From contig JACRFB010000044.1 in assembly GCA_016218045.1 (NCBI GenBank), positions 1-42,347 of the forward strand: a stretch of DNA of 42,347 nucleotides, given 5' to 3'. Positions 15,443-25,250 of this stretch are shown piece after piece. Position 1 is the first letter of the stretch, and each line of letters begins with the position of its first letter. The notes below the pieces were generated by a model. It was not told where the DNA came from. It worked only from the letters and a program-made list of their open reading frames with translations, and made no database searches. This stretch comes from Ignavibacteriota bacterium. Its GTDB lineage: Bacteria; Bacteroidota; Ignavibacteria; SZUA-365. Both the position numbers and the translations under genes were made by a program.

Positions 15443-18430
15443 CCGCTTCACCACACTCCGCGACAGCACACGCCCCTGCACTGCTGCGGTGACGAAGTAC
15501 AGTCCCGCGGGGTGTGATGAGAGATCGTAGGTCACGGTCTGTTCGCCGTGTGCCTTGCGCGAGGTGGTGCCGGTGATTGTCTGGCCGAGAACAGAAACGA
15601 GGCGGATGTCGGCCGGTTTGTCTGAGGTGCCGCGCAGTGTGACGGTGAGCTCATTCGTGACGGGATTCGGATACACGTCGAGCCAGACGGATCCGGGAAC
15701 GGGGACACCGTTGAGGCCCGTGAGTATAAGGTCGATGATGTCGGACGCCGATAGGCATCCGTATTCATTTGTGACATGCACCTGATAGCCGCCCTTTGAC
15801 GTCGCCACATAACTCTGTTGCACCGCGCCCGATATTCGTGTGCCGTCCTTGTACCATTGATATGTCCGGTATTGCTGTGTCATCAGTGTGTCGCCCGACC
15901 GTGTGATGGTGGGTTTCACCGGAGCAGGTACAACGGTGGTTCGCACCGTGTCGGAGTACCCGTAACAACCCTCCGCACTTTTCACCCGCACCCACCAGGT
16001 TCCGGCGGTGCGGACATTTATCGAGTGCGTGAGCTCACCGGAATTCCAGAGGTATTCGGCATATGATCCAACGTCGAGCGTGGTGTAACTCCCTTCACAA
16101 AGTCTCAGTCCATTGAGTGGCATGATACGCGGCGCGGGGGCAGGCGTCGGAAGCATCGCGATTACGATGGGTGGCGCAGTTCCTCGGCGTCCGTACTGAT
16201 CCGTGACCGTGACAACATACATGCCCGCGCTGTGCACGACAATGGTGCGTGTGCGTTCGCCCGTACTCCAGATATAACTACTGTATCCGTCGCCCGCGTC
16301 GAGTTCCACACTTCCGCCCGGACAGAGACGCAGCGATCCGAGCGGTGTGATGACAGGTGCGGGCGGCCGTGTGAGTGCCGGGACCGCCAGCTCTATCGCT
16401 GTCCGACAAATCTCCACGGTGTCGCGCCGTGTCACACATTCAAGCACGAGTCGCGTGTCAACCGGCTGTTTGTCGCTGCGGACATACCACAACGCAGTCG
16501 CGCTCTGCCCTGGATCAACAGGCAACGGTGAAAGCTCCTTGCGTGCCGTGCCTGAATTGTCTGGCGAGACGAGGCGTATGCCTGGGGGCAGGAGCAACTC
16601 CACACTCAGCCGGTCTTGCACGGTTGTTGTCGTGTTGCGCACGATGGCTTTCACCGGTACGGGATCGGGTGCATACGTCCGGTTCCGAAAGTCCGCGACC
16701 AGGCGCGGCGCCTGCAGCGTACATAGGACCTCGTACTCCGATTTCGGGATCACGATGTCGTGTGTACACTGTCGCGCAATGCCATCCTCGTACAGTGTGG
16801 TGAAGGTGATGCTGCTGATGGCGGAGTCGGAGCGTGGACGGGCACACAGACTCCATGTTGCTGATACCGTGTCATTCGGCTGCAACGTGGACGGTGTCAC
16901 GGCGATGGTGTCGGATGCGGGTGACATCCGCAGGAAATCTGCCTTGATATAGTCGATCACAACACGCGTGTTGCGGGCAGCTTTCCGCCCCAGGTTCCGA
17001 ACATGTGCGGAAACGGCGACGTTCTCAGGCACGTACGTGGCGCGTGGCACCGACCAGCCGAGTGAATCAGGTCCGGATGTTGTGCACGCAACATCGGGGT
17101 AGGATGTGGTAAAACACAGGCGTCCCGATGACAGCACGGGTTGGAAACACCCTGTCTCGAAAACCAATGATTCCACGTCGATGGGTGTACACAGCGTATC
17201 AACGGGCTGTTGAACCGCCTCGAAGAGCAGCTCGGCAAGCAACGACGGGGCAGGAGCCGTCCGCAACAAGGTCGGTGTCATTGTCTGCACTGTCACCCCA
17301 CCGGGAACTGGTGTCACTTGCAGAGGTACGTTCTCGAGCAACGATCCGGGGGGAGCCTGCACGCCGATGCACCGTACAATCTTCTCGTCGAAACGCACGT
17401 GGAATGTGGCACGATGAAATGGGGTATTATCGGGGAGCGGAGTGAACAGCTCGATCGGCATTGCCATGGCTGGTTGCACGTGTACGGTATGTGCGGAACA
17501 TCCCACAACGACAGACAAGGTGGTGGATGTATCCTTCGTAACTGTGTATGTCCTCCTTTTTGAATCGCTCCCCTGGCAGATGTTCAGAACAGAAAAATCT
17601 ACGGTGCGCGTGCCGCCATCCAGGCATCTGCCCTGATACGTGATGAGACATTCGCCGCCTCCACCATAAATGATCGTGGAGATCTCCTCAAATATCTTGA
17701 TCAGTTGCGTAGGGTTCATCGTTGCATAGAATCGACCACCTGTCTGATCCGCTATGTTTTGCAAGATGTCTGACTGAATGCTTGTTCCGAGTCCTATCGT
17801 ATACACCCGGATGCGGTGCTTGTTTGCGAGAGCGATTATCTCAGCCGGACTGTGCGTACTCGAATTATCGCCGCCGTCGGTCATGGCTACAACGCCGCGG
17901 CATGGGTTCACGCCGTTCTCGATCAGGTGTTGCACCCCGGTAAAGATGCCATCCCACACAGCGGTTGCGCCGCTGGTAGGGAGCGCATTGATCGCATTGT
18001 GCAGCAGGTCCTTGTATACAGTCATCGGCTGGGCGATGGTCGCCGATGTAGAGTACCAGATGATCGCGGACTCGTCGTTGCGGCCGTCCATGAGATCAAT
18101 AAACCTGTTGCCCGCTGCCTTTACTCCGATGTTTCCAGATCCCGCCATTGAGCCGGACGCATCAAGCACCAGCACCGTCGAATTAGCGCAATCAAGCCCT
18201 TCTGGAGTCCAGAAATTAAAGGTGCTGACGTCGACGCCATCCTCCTGCACGCGGACATCGCCACTATTCTCGATCCACACGCGCTGTCCACCACACTCAA
18301 CCGTGAACCACAGTTCGATGGTCGGCCAGTTGTTCACAATTCGCTTGAAATTGAGCTGCGGCTGCGCCACAACCGTGATCGGGAACAATACAACAACCAC
18401 AATCAGGAAATCCCGATACACAGTACGCAT
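15440..18430 (-). CDS. Secreted VWA-domain protein with T9SS type A sorting tail (copy 1)
   Basis: 996 residues from the ATG at 18430, preceded by GGAGG. A signal peptide (about 1-22, ending Val-Ala-Gln) is followed by a short beta domain and a von Willebrand A domain (about 84-265) with an intact MIDAS Asp90-Ala-Ser-Gly-Ser94 and a Met-Thr-Asp-Gly-Gly-Asp strand. Next comes a cohesin-like beta sandwich (about 325-450), CARDB/DUF11-like domains, two Ig-like repeats that each hold Leu-Cys-(P/E)-Gly and Tyr-x-Trp-(S/N)-(T/S)-Gly-Glu, a third Gln-Trp-Tyr-Lys-Asp-Gly repeat, and a Por sorting tail with Val-Tyr-Pro-Asn-Pro-Val and a final Gly-Leu-Tyr-Phe-Val. Expected to be exported by T9SS and displayed on the surface, perhaps as a metal-dependent adhesin. 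First in gene order by position; the copies at 18606 and 21787 are paralogues. Confidence 0.9.
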   Translation of the reverse strand: MRTVYRDFLIVVVVLFPITVVAQPQLNFKRIVNNWPTIELWFTVECGGQRVWIENSGDVRVQEDGVDVSTFNFWTPEGLDCANSTVLVLDASGSMAGSGNIGVKAAGNRFIDLMDGRNDESAIIWYSTSATIAQPMTVYKDLLHNAINALPTSGATAVWDGIFTGVQHLIENGVNPCRGVVAMTDGGDNSSTHSPAEIIALANKHRIRVYTIGLGTSIQSDILQNIADQTGGRFYATMNPTQLIKIFEEISTIIYGGGGECLITYQGRCLDGGTRTVDFSVLNICQGSDSKRRTYTVTKDTSTTLSVVVGCSAHTVHVQPAMAMPIELFTPLPDNTPFHRATFHVRFDEKIVRCIGVQAPPGSLLENVPLQVTPVPGGVTVQTMTPTLLRTAPAPSLLAELLFEAVQQPVDTLCTPIDVESLVFETGCFQPVLSSGRLCFTTSYPDVACTTSGPDSLGWSVPRATYVPENVAVSAHVRNLGRKAARNTRVVIDYIKADFLRMSPASDTIAVTPSTLQPNDTVSATWSLCARPRSDSAISSITFTTLYEDGIARQCTHDIVIPKSEYEVLCTLQAPRLVADFRNRTYAPDPVPVKAIVRNTTTTVQDRLSVELLLPPGIRLVSPDNSGTARKELSPLPVDPGQSATALWYVRSDKQPVDTRLVLECVTRRDTVEICRTAIELAVPALTRPPAPVITPLGSLRLCPGGSVELDAGDGYSSYIWSTGERTRTIVVHSAGMYVVTVTDQYGRRGTAPPIVIAMLPTPAPAPRIMPLNGLRLCEGSYTTLDVGSYAEYLWNSGELTHSINVRTAGTWWVRVKSAEGCYGYSDTVRTTVVPAPVKPTITRSGDTLMTQQYRTYQWYKDGTRISGAVQQSYVATSKGGYQVHVTNEYGCLSASDIIDLILTGLNGVPVPGSVWLDVYPNPVTNELTVTLRGTSDKPADIRLVSVLGQTITGTTSRKAHGEQTVTYDLSSHPAGLYFVTAAVQGRVLSRSVVKR

Positions 18431-18518
18431 CACACCTCCGATACAATTCGTCCTGTTGAGATTACCCGATGGATGTTGAAAGTAACAACGTGGAAAGTGG
18501 AAAGTAAAAACGGCTACT

Positions 18519-18606
18519 TCGCGTGGGACTCGACGTCATCACAGGAGCATAGCAAGGGTATTTGAAAAAGTCTCCGTTACCTCCGTTCCACCTGTGAGTA
18601 TCCACC
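18519..18606. repeat. Hairpin repeat element with nonamer arms, copy E
   Basis: The same ~90-base unit as copies C and D at 15260-15442: TCGCGTGGGA, TCACAGGAG, then CTCCGTTACCTCCGTT and CACCTGTGAG. It ends at the stop codon of the second VWA gene, exactly as copy D does for the first, so gene and repeat were probably duplicated together. Confidence 0.8.
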
Positions 18607-21596
18607 TACCGCTTCACTACACTCCGCGACAGCACACGCCCCTGCACTGCGGCAGTGACGAAGTACAGACCCGCGGGGTGTGATGAGAGATCGTAGGTCA
18701 CGATCTGTTCGCCGTGTGCCTTGCGCGAGGTGGTGCCGGTGATTGTCTGGCCGAGAACAGAAACGAGGCGGATGTCGGCCGGGTTGTCCGCGGTGCCGCG
18801 CAGTGTTACGGTGAGCTCATTTGTGACGGGATTCGGGTACACCTCGAGCGAAATGGTGTTCGGTGCGGGAACACCTTCGAAGCCGGTGAGTACGAGGTCG
18901 ATGATGTCGGACGCCGATGTGCATCCGTATTCATTTGTGACACGCACCTGATAGGCGCCCTTTGACGTCGCCACAAAACTCTGCTGCACCGCGCCCGTCA
19001 TTCGGCCACCATCTTTGTACCACTGATACGTCTGATACCGCTGTGTTGTGAGTGTGTCGCCCGATCGTGTGATGGTGGGTTTTACGGGCAGCGGTACAAC
19101 GGTTGACATTGCGGTGTCGGAGTACCCGTAACATCCTTCCGCACTTTTTACTCGCACCCACCACGAACCGGAAGTGCGGACGGTTATCGTTCGTGTGACT
19201 TCGCCGGTGTTCCAGAGGTACTCTGCGTATGATCCGGCATCAAGTGCGGCGTATTCGCCCTCGCATATGATATGCGGCCGACGCTGAGGAGAGATGTATG
19301 GCCTGGGCGCCGGCACCATCGCAACCACAACGGGTGTCGCTGTGCCACGGCGTCCGTACTGATCCGTGACGGTGACGAGGTAGCTGCCCGCGCTGCGCAC
19401 GACGATGGTGCGTGTACGCTCGCCGGTACTCCAGAGGTAGCTGCTGTATCCGTCGCCCGCGTCGAGTTCCACACTCCCGCCCGGACAGAGACGCAGCGAC
19501 CCGAGCGGCGTGATGACGGGTGCGGGCGGACCCGTAACTCCCGGAATCAGCATCTCGACCGTGCTGCGGCATATCTCCACAGTGTCGCGCCGCGTCACAC
19601 ACTCGAGCGTGCGGCGTGTGTCGATCGGCTGCTCTGCGCTGCGCACAAACCACAAGGCGCTGCCGGTCTGTCCGGGATCGAGCACCGCCGGAGTGAGCTG
19701 CTTGCGCGCGGTGCCGGGATTGTCGGGTGCGACAAAACTGATGTCGGCCGGCAACAGGAGTTCCACCGTAAGACGGTCCTGCAGCGTCGCCATGGTGTTG
19801 CGCACCACGGCCTGCACGGGTGCGGGATCAGGTGTGTACTTCTTCGTCTGAAGATTGGCGGTGAGAGCCGGCGCGATAAGTTGACATCCGACATCGTACT
19901 CCGATTTTGGGATCGAGATGTCGTGTGTACACTGCCGCGGCAGTCCGTCGTCGTACAGCGTCGTGAAGGTGATACGGGTGCTGCCGGTATCGGAACGCGG
20001 ACGCGCCTGCATGATCCAGGTGGCGGTGGCCTGACCGTTTGGTGGCAGCGTGGAAGGTGTCACGACGATGGTGTCGGTTGCGGGGGATAGCCGCAGCAGA
20101 TCGGCGCTGTTGTACCCGATCACAACACGTGTGTTGACCGCATTCTTGAGTCCCGCGTTCTGCAGATGCGCGGAAACCTGAATACTGTCGGGCAGGTGCT
20201 TGCCGAGAGGCAACGACCAATCGAGCGCGGCGGGACCGGACGTTGTACATGTCACATCCGGATACCCGCTCGTGAAACACAGGCGCCCGCTCATAAGCGC
20301 GGGACGGAAACAGCCGGCCTCGAATATCCATGAGGTCAGTTGTACGGGAGTGCAGGTGGTGTCGGAGGGCGACCCGACGGGCGTGAAGAGCAGTTCCGCC
20401 AGCAGGGATGGCGCGGGCGCCGACGGCAGATATTTCCGATCTAAGGTTTGTACCGTGACACCGCCTGGAATGGAGGTGATGGTGATGGGAACATTTTCCA
20501 GCAGCGATCCGGGAGGTGTTCGTGCGCCGGTGCAGCGCACCACGTTTTCATCGAAGCGCACCGTGAACGTCGAGCCGTAGAAGATGGATCCGTCGGGAAT
20601 CGGCGTGAACAGTTCCAGCGGCATCGCCATGGTGGAATGCGACCGCAGCGTGTGACTCTGGAAACCGAGTGCCACCGACATGTATGTGGTTGTATCCTTT
20701 AACGCCCTGTAGGTCTTGGTCTTTTTGTCGCTGCCTGCACAAATGTTCTTGACGGAGAGATCGACATTCCGCGTTCCGCCATCCAAACAAGAGGCCTGAT
20801 ACTTGATGCTGCACTCCTGGAAGCCCTCCGCGAGAATGACGAAGATCTCCCGGTAAATCGCGGGCAGATCAGCAGGGTTTGCCGTCTGGTAGTAACGTCC
20901 GCCGGTCAATTCCGCAATATTTTGGAGCGTCCCCGATGACACGCCACTACCAAGACCAATGGTGAAGACCCGTACGCCGTTGCGGTTTGCGAGCGATATT
21001 ATTTCCTGTGGCGACCGGCTGCTGGAGGCGTCGCCGCCATCAGTGAGTGCCACCACTGCGCGACACTCGTTTACGCCGTTGTTGATAATCTCCAGAACGC
21101 CGCTGTAAATGCCGTCCCACGCAGCGGTGGTCCCGCTGGCCGGAAGCGCATTGATGGCATTGTGCAGCAGGTCCTTGTATATAGTCATCGGCTGCGCCAA
21201 GGTTGGCCACGAATTGAACCATAGCACTGCGGCTTCATCTGCGATTCCGTCCATAAGATCCACGAAGGCATTTCCTCCTGCCTTTGCGCCAGCATTGCCG
21301 GCTCCCTGCATCGAACCTGAGGCATCGAATACCAGTGCTGTCGAAAGCCTGCAGTCGAAAGTCTGATCCGGACAGAAGAGTGTAAAATCATGTATCGGCG
21401 CACCGTTCTCGGTCACTGTGACCGCCGATTTGTCGGTGAGCCACACGGGCTGGCCCTGACACCCAACCGTGAAATACAGCTCGATCGTCGGCCAGTTGTT
21501 GGTGACTCGCTTGAAATTGAGCTGCGGCTGCGCCGCAACCGTGAACGGGAACGATACAACAACGGCAATCAGGAAATACCGATACACGGTACGCAT
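18606..21596 (-). CDS. Secreted VWA-domain protein with T9SS type A sorting tail (copy 2)
   Basis: 996 residues from the ATG at 21596, with GGAGGGG upstream. It has the same domain order as copy 1: signal peptide ending Ala-Ala-Gln, VWA domain with MIDAS Asp91-Ala-Ser-Gly-Ser95, cohesin-like sandwich, CARDB-like region, three Ig-like repeats and Por tail. The last 90 residues differ from copy 1 at only a few positions, whereas the VWA domains differ much more, so the tails are either under strong constraint or kept alike by gene conversion. The region just upstream of the start is also almost identical to that of copy 1. An open frame continues 35 codons further upstream but lacks a ribosome site and signal peptide. 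Confidence 0.9.
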   Translation of the reverse strand: MRTVYRYFLIAVVVSFPFTVAAQPQLNFKRVTNNWPTIELYFTVGCQGQPVWLTDKSAVTVTENGAPIHDFTLFCPDQTFDCRLSTALVFDASGSMQGAGNAGAKAGGNAFVDLMDGIADEAAVLWFNSWPTLAQPMTIYKDLLHNAINALPASGTTAAWDGIYSGVLEIINNGVNECRAVVALTDGGDASSSRSPQEIISLANRNGVRVFTIGLGSGVSSGTLQNIAELTGGRYYQTANPADLPAIYREIFVILAEGFQECSIKYQASCLDGGTRNVDLSVKNICAGSDKKTKTYRALKDTTTYMSVALGFQSHTLRSHSTMAMPLELFTPIPDGSIFYGSTFTVRFDENVVRCTGARTPPGSLLENVPITITSIPGGVTVQTLDRKYLPSAPAPSLLAELLFTPVGSPSDTTCTPVQLTSWIFEAGCFRPALMSGRLCFTSGYPDVTCTTSGPAALDWSLPLGKHLPDSIQVSAHLQNAGLKNAVNTRVVIGYNSADLLRLSPATDTIVVTPSTLPPNGQATATWIMQARPRSDTGSTRITFTTLYDDGLPRQCTHDISIPKSEYDVGCQLIAPALTANLQTKKYTPDPAPVQAVVRNTMATLQDRLTVELLLPADISFVAPDNPGTARKQLTPAVLDPGQTGSALWFVRSAEQPIDTRRTLECVTRRDTVEICRSTVEMLIPGVTGPPAPVITPLGSLRLCPGGSVELDAGDGYSSYLWSTGERTRTIVVRSAGSYLVTVTDQYGRRGTATPVVVAMVPAPRPYISPQRRPHIICEGEYAALDAGSYAEYLWNTGEVTRTITVRTSGSWWVRVKSAEGCYGYSDTAMSTVVPLPVKPTITRSGDTLTTQRYQTYQWYKDGGRMTGAVQQSFVATSKGAYQVRVTNEYGCTSASDIIDLVLTGFEGVPAPNTISLEVYPNPVTNELTVTLRGTADNPADIRLVSVLGQTITGTTSRKAHGEQIVTYDLSSHPAGLYFVTAAVQGRVLSRSVVKR

Positions 21597-21639
21597 CACC
21601 CCTCCGATACAATTCGTTCTTTTGAGATTACCCGATGGA

Positions 21640-21725
21640 TGTTGAAAGTAATAACGTGGAAGGTGGAAAGTACAAACATGGAGAAAGTTGAAAGTGGCCA
21701 ATTGGAGAGTAAAAAATTGATTTTT
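21640..21725. repeat. GTGGAAA-type heptamer repeats
   Basis: Loose units of about seven bases (GTGGAAG, GTGGAAA, GTTGAAA) lie upstream of VWA copy 2. A shorter relative lies at 18472-18508 upstream of copy 1. Degeneracy is high. Confidence 0.45.
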
Positions 21726-21786
21726 CTACTTTGGTGCTTTTTCACCTTGCTACTTTGCTACTTTCGACGTGGATACGTGTCACGTG

Positions 21787-24780
21787 TTACTGCTTCACGA
21801 CCTTCGCAGCCACACGCCGCCCATGCACCGCGGCGGTGACGAAGTACAGACCCGCGGGGTGAGTCGAGAGGTCGTAGATAATACTCTGCTCGCCGTGTGA
21901 GCTGCGCAATGCTCTGCCCGCGATCTTTTGCCCGAGTATGGAGATGAGCGTGATGTCGGCCACCTTATCTGCGTTGCCGCGCAGTGTGACGGTGAGCTCA
22001 TTTGTGACGGGATTCGGGTACACCTCGAGCGCAATGGTGCTCGGTGCGGGCATGTCACCGATGGCGGTGCTTGAGAAATCGTACACATCCGATTCTGCAG
22101 TACAGCCGAAGGCGTTCGTCACCCGGACAATGTACCGTCCGCTGTTGCCTGGAACGAAGGTGCGTTTGTCGCCCAGTGCTAACGGCAACCTGTTGAGATA
22201 CCATCGATATGTGGTGGCGGGCTGTGTTGAAAGCGTGTCACCCTGCTGAGAGATGATGGGTTTATCCGGCAGTGGATGCACGACAGTGCGCACCGTGTCG
22301 GAATACCCGACACATCCACGTGCCGTCGTAACACGCACGAACCAGACACCCGCGGTGCGCACCTCCAACGTACGCGTGGTGTCGCCGGTGTTCCAGAGAT
22401 ATCTGGGGTAGGACCCCGGATCGAGGACCACCGAATCACCGAGGCAGATTCCGACCGGCAAGGACAGGCCGAACTGCGGTGCTGGTGCGGGGAGCGTGTT
22501 CACCACAACTGGTGGTGCGGTCGCGTTGCGGCCGTATATATCCGTCACCGTGACATAGTACACGCCTGTGCTGCGCACCGCGAGCATACGTGTACGCGCG
22601 CCCGTATTCCAACTGTAGCGCGAATACCCGGCGCCCGCATCGAGCACGATGCTGTCGCCTTCGCACAACTCATGCGGCCCCTGCGGCGTGATGGCGGGAG
22701 TCAACGGCGGCAGCACGGCGGGAAAATACAGATCGTACACACAGCGGCTGACCACATTGTCGAAGCGGCGCGTGATACATTCCACGGGGATGGTTTTTGC
22801 AACGGTGCTCGGCGCCCGCCGCACAAGCCACTGCCCCACCCCGGTCTGCTGCGGTGACAAAGTGGAAGGAAGCAGAGGACGTCGCGCATTCGACGCGGAG
22901 TCGGGCGTGACGAACTGCAGATCCGAGGGCAGCACCAGCTCGACGCTGAGGGTGGTCTGGTCGCTGGTGGTGTTGTTGAGCACACTGACTGTGACGGGAA
23001 CGGGATCGGGGGAATAGGTCATTCGTACGCTGTCGACAAAGATCGGCGGCGCGGAGATGGTGCACTCCAAGCTGGACTCGGCCCGCGGAATGGTAATCGT
23101 GCGTGTACACACGACGGGTGCATGATTGTCGAACAGCGCCGTGAATGTGATACGACTCGTATCTGGAAGGGCGTGCGGGCTCGCGCGCAACAGCCATGCG
23201 GCCTGCGAACTACCGTTCGCGATGATCGTGGTGGGACTCGCATCCAGCGTATCCTTCAACGGCACGAGCAGATCGAAATCGGTTTTATCGTATTGCAATA
23301 CCACCCGCGTCCCGAACGCCGTCATCGTTCCGACATTGTTCAGTTGCATCATCACGGTGAAGCTGTCGGGCTGATAGACGTTTTTCTGCGGCGACCATGT
23401 CAGTGCGGCGGGTGCCAACACATCACAGATCACTTCGGGGCTGCCGGGGCGGATACACAGGCGCCCGCCCGAAAGGACAGGACGGAAACATCCCGCATCA
23501 AAGATCCACGATTCGATGCTTATGTCGGAACACACTGTGTCCGTGAGTCGCGGGTTCTGCGCTTCGAAGAGCAATTCGGCGAGCAATGCGGGGGTGGAGG
23601 CGACCTCGAGCACCTTCCGGTCCATAATCTGCAGCACAGCGCCGTTCTGCGACGGTGATATCGTGATCGGCAGGTTTTCGTAGATGGATCCGGGGGGAGT
23701 TCGGATCCCTGAGAATTTCAGGACCGTCGGATCGAATCGGACAGTACACGTCGCGCCATACAATATGTCCTGCGGCACGATGGGGCTGCGCAATTCCAGT
23801 GGCAGGGCGATTGATCCCGTCCCCTGCATGGCGGTCTTGCTTGCGATGCCGATGGCGAGCGGCGAATAGGTCGTTGTATCCTTCGGCGCCTTGTATGATT
23901 TCACCTCGGTGTCGTTGCCACCGCACACGTTCAAGACCGACAGTTCCACTGCGCGCTGGCTTCCATCCGTGCAGCGGCTCTGATAGGTGATGAGACACTC
24001 CTGAAATGACGAAAAAATGATCGTGGATATTTCCTGGTATATCGCCGTCAATTGTGACGGGCTCGGAGTTTCGTAATAACGGCCACCGGTCGTTGTCGCG
24101 ATATTCTGCAGAATGGAGGATTGTATGCCTGATCCCAGACCGATGGTAAATATGCGGATGCGGTTCCTCATGGCCAGGGAGATCGTCTCCGCCGGCGACC
24201 TGGAACTCGAATTGTCACCGCCGTCGGTTAAGACGATCACCACGCGGCAGGGATTCACGCCATTGCTGATCAGCTCCTGTACACCGTAGTACATCCCATC
24301 CCACACTGCCGTCGCGCCACTGGCCGGCAGAGCGTTCACAGCGTTGTGCAGAAGGTTCGTATACACGGTCATCGGCTGGGCGAGTGTCACGGTGGATGTG
24401 AACCAGAGTATGGCCGCCTGATCGTTGACCCCATCCAACAGATCGATAAACGCGTTTCCGGCCGCTTTTGCACCCGCGTTGCCCGCCCCTGACATGGAAC
24501 CGGATGCGTCGAAGACAAGCGCGACCGAGATGGCGCAGCGAATAGAGGGATCGGGACACCAGATCATAAAATCGTGTATCGGCACACCGTTTTCAGTGAC
24601 GGCCATATGAGATTTGTCGGTGAGGTACAGCGGGGAGCCGTTACACGCGACAGTGTAATACAACTCGATCGTCGGCCAGATGGTGACAACCCTTTTGAGG
24701 TTGAGCTGCGGCTGCGCTTCTCCGACGGCGGGGAGAAGGAACAGAATCGTGAGCAGGGAAATTCGAGACAAAAGCCGCAT
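21787..24780 (-). CDS. Secreted VWA-domain protein with T9SS type A sorting tail (copy 3)
   Basis: 997 residues from the ATG at 24780, with GGAGGTGAC directly upstream. Signal peptide to about residue 22 (Glu-Ala-Gln), the shared Pro-Gln-Leu-Asn-Leu-Lys-Arg start of the mature protein, VWA domain with MIDAS Asp91-Ala-Ser-Gly-Ser95, cohesin-like sandwich, CARDB-like region, three Ig-like repeats and a Por sorting tail. It is the most divergent of the three: its C-terminal repeat region and tail differ from copies 1 and 2 at many positions. The mature N-terminus Trp-Pro-Thr-Ile-Glu-Leu is kept in all three. It is the first of the three in transcription order. Confidence 0.9.
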   Translation of the reverse strand: MRLLSRISLLTILFLLPAVGEAQPQLNLKRVVTIWPTIELYYTVACNGSPLYLTDKSHMAVTENGVPIHDFMIWCPDPSIRCAISVALVFDASGSMSGAGNAGAKAAGNAFIDLLDGVNDQAAILWFTSTVTLAQPMTVYTNLLHNAVNALPASGATAVWDGMYYGVQELISNGVNPCRVVIVLTDGGDNSSSRSPAETISLAMRNRIRIFTIGLGSGIQSSILQNIATTTGGRYYETPSPSQLTAIYQEISTIIFSSFQECLITYQSRCTDGSQRAVELSVLNVCGGNDTEVKSYKAPKDTTTYSPLAIGIASKTAMQGTGSIALPLELRSPIVPQDILYGATCTVRFDPTVLKFSGIRTPPGSIYENLPITISPSQNGAVLQIMDRKVLEVASTPALLAELLFEAQNPRLTDTVCSDISIESWIFDAGCFRPVLSGGRLCIRPGSPEVICDVLAPAALTWSPQKNVYQPDSFTVMMQLNNVGTMTAFGTRVVLQYDKTDFDLLVPLKDTLDASPTTIIANGSSQAAWLLRASPHALPDTSRITFTALFDNHAPVVCTRTITIPRAESSLECTISAPPIFVDSVRMTYSPDPVPVTVSVLNNTTSDQTTLSVELVLPSDLQFVTPDSASNARRPLLPSTLSPQQTGVGQWLVRRAPSTVAKTIPVECITRRFDNVVSRCVYDLYFPAVLPPLTPAITPQGPHELCEGDSIVLDAGAGYSRYSWNTGARTRMLAVRSTGVYYVTVTDIYGRNATAPPVVVNTLPAPAPQFGLSLPVGICLGDSVVLDPGSYPRYLWNTGDTTRTLEVRTAGVWFVRVTTARGCVGYSDTVRTVVHPLPDKPIISQQGDTLSTQPATTYRWYLNRLPLALGDKRTFVPGNSGRYIVRVTNAFGCTAESDVYDFSSTAIGDMPAPSTIALEVYPNPVTNELTVTLRGNADKVADITLISILGQKIAGRALRSSHGEQSIIYDLSTHPAGLYFVTAAVHGRRVAAKVVKQ

Positions 24781-24873
24781 GTCACCTCCGGATATGTGCA
24801 TCGTCACGCAACAGCAAGGGAGTCTCCCGTTTCCCGTTCAAAGACAAAATACTCGAAAAATCGATGACTCATT

Positions 24874-24896
24874 ATACAACGCCGCAGTCGTTGTAT
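24874..24896. promoter_or_regulatory. Inverted repeat in the divergent region (possible operator)
   Basis: ATACAACG at 24874-24881 and CGTTGTAT at 24889-24896 form a perfect 8-base inverted repeat with a 7-base centre. It lies 94 bases upstream of VWA copy 3 (minus strand), in the 470-base gap shared with the HATPase gene (plus strand). No gene was seen in the gap 24781-25250. Confidence 0.4.
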
Positions 24897-25120
24897 GACA
24901 ATCGAGCGGACGAATCCTGACCGAAGGGTCACAATATTCGAAGCGCCACATACAGGCACCGCCGGTGCGCGTGTGATCGAGGGCTCGGAAGTGATCTTGG
25001 AAAAAGTCGATCCTGCTCAGGGCGGGGCTCCCGATACGCGACGACGTCCGGACTCCGCCACCGTCCGGAAATATTTTCACGCGGGTCGGGGATGGTCGAA
25101 GCGCCCACGGAAAAGCGGCT

Positions 25121-25138
25121 CCGGAAACACGTTTCCGG
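25121..25138. promoter_or_regulatory. Palindrome upstream of the HATPase gene (possible operator)
   Basis: CCGGAAAC and GTTTCCGG flank a two-base centre, a perfect 18-base palindrome 113 bases before the HATPase start. A second, ten-base palindrome, ACACATGTGT, lies at 25178-25187. Dimeric repressors bind sites of this kind. Confidence 0.4.
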
Positions 25139-25250
25139 TTATTGTGTTTTCTCGAGGATACGGATGTGGATAATTCGACACATGTGTATCTTTCCCCGTG
25201 TGTTTCGACGCACACCGTGGCATCCAACATGTGAGGATATCATCACCTTC

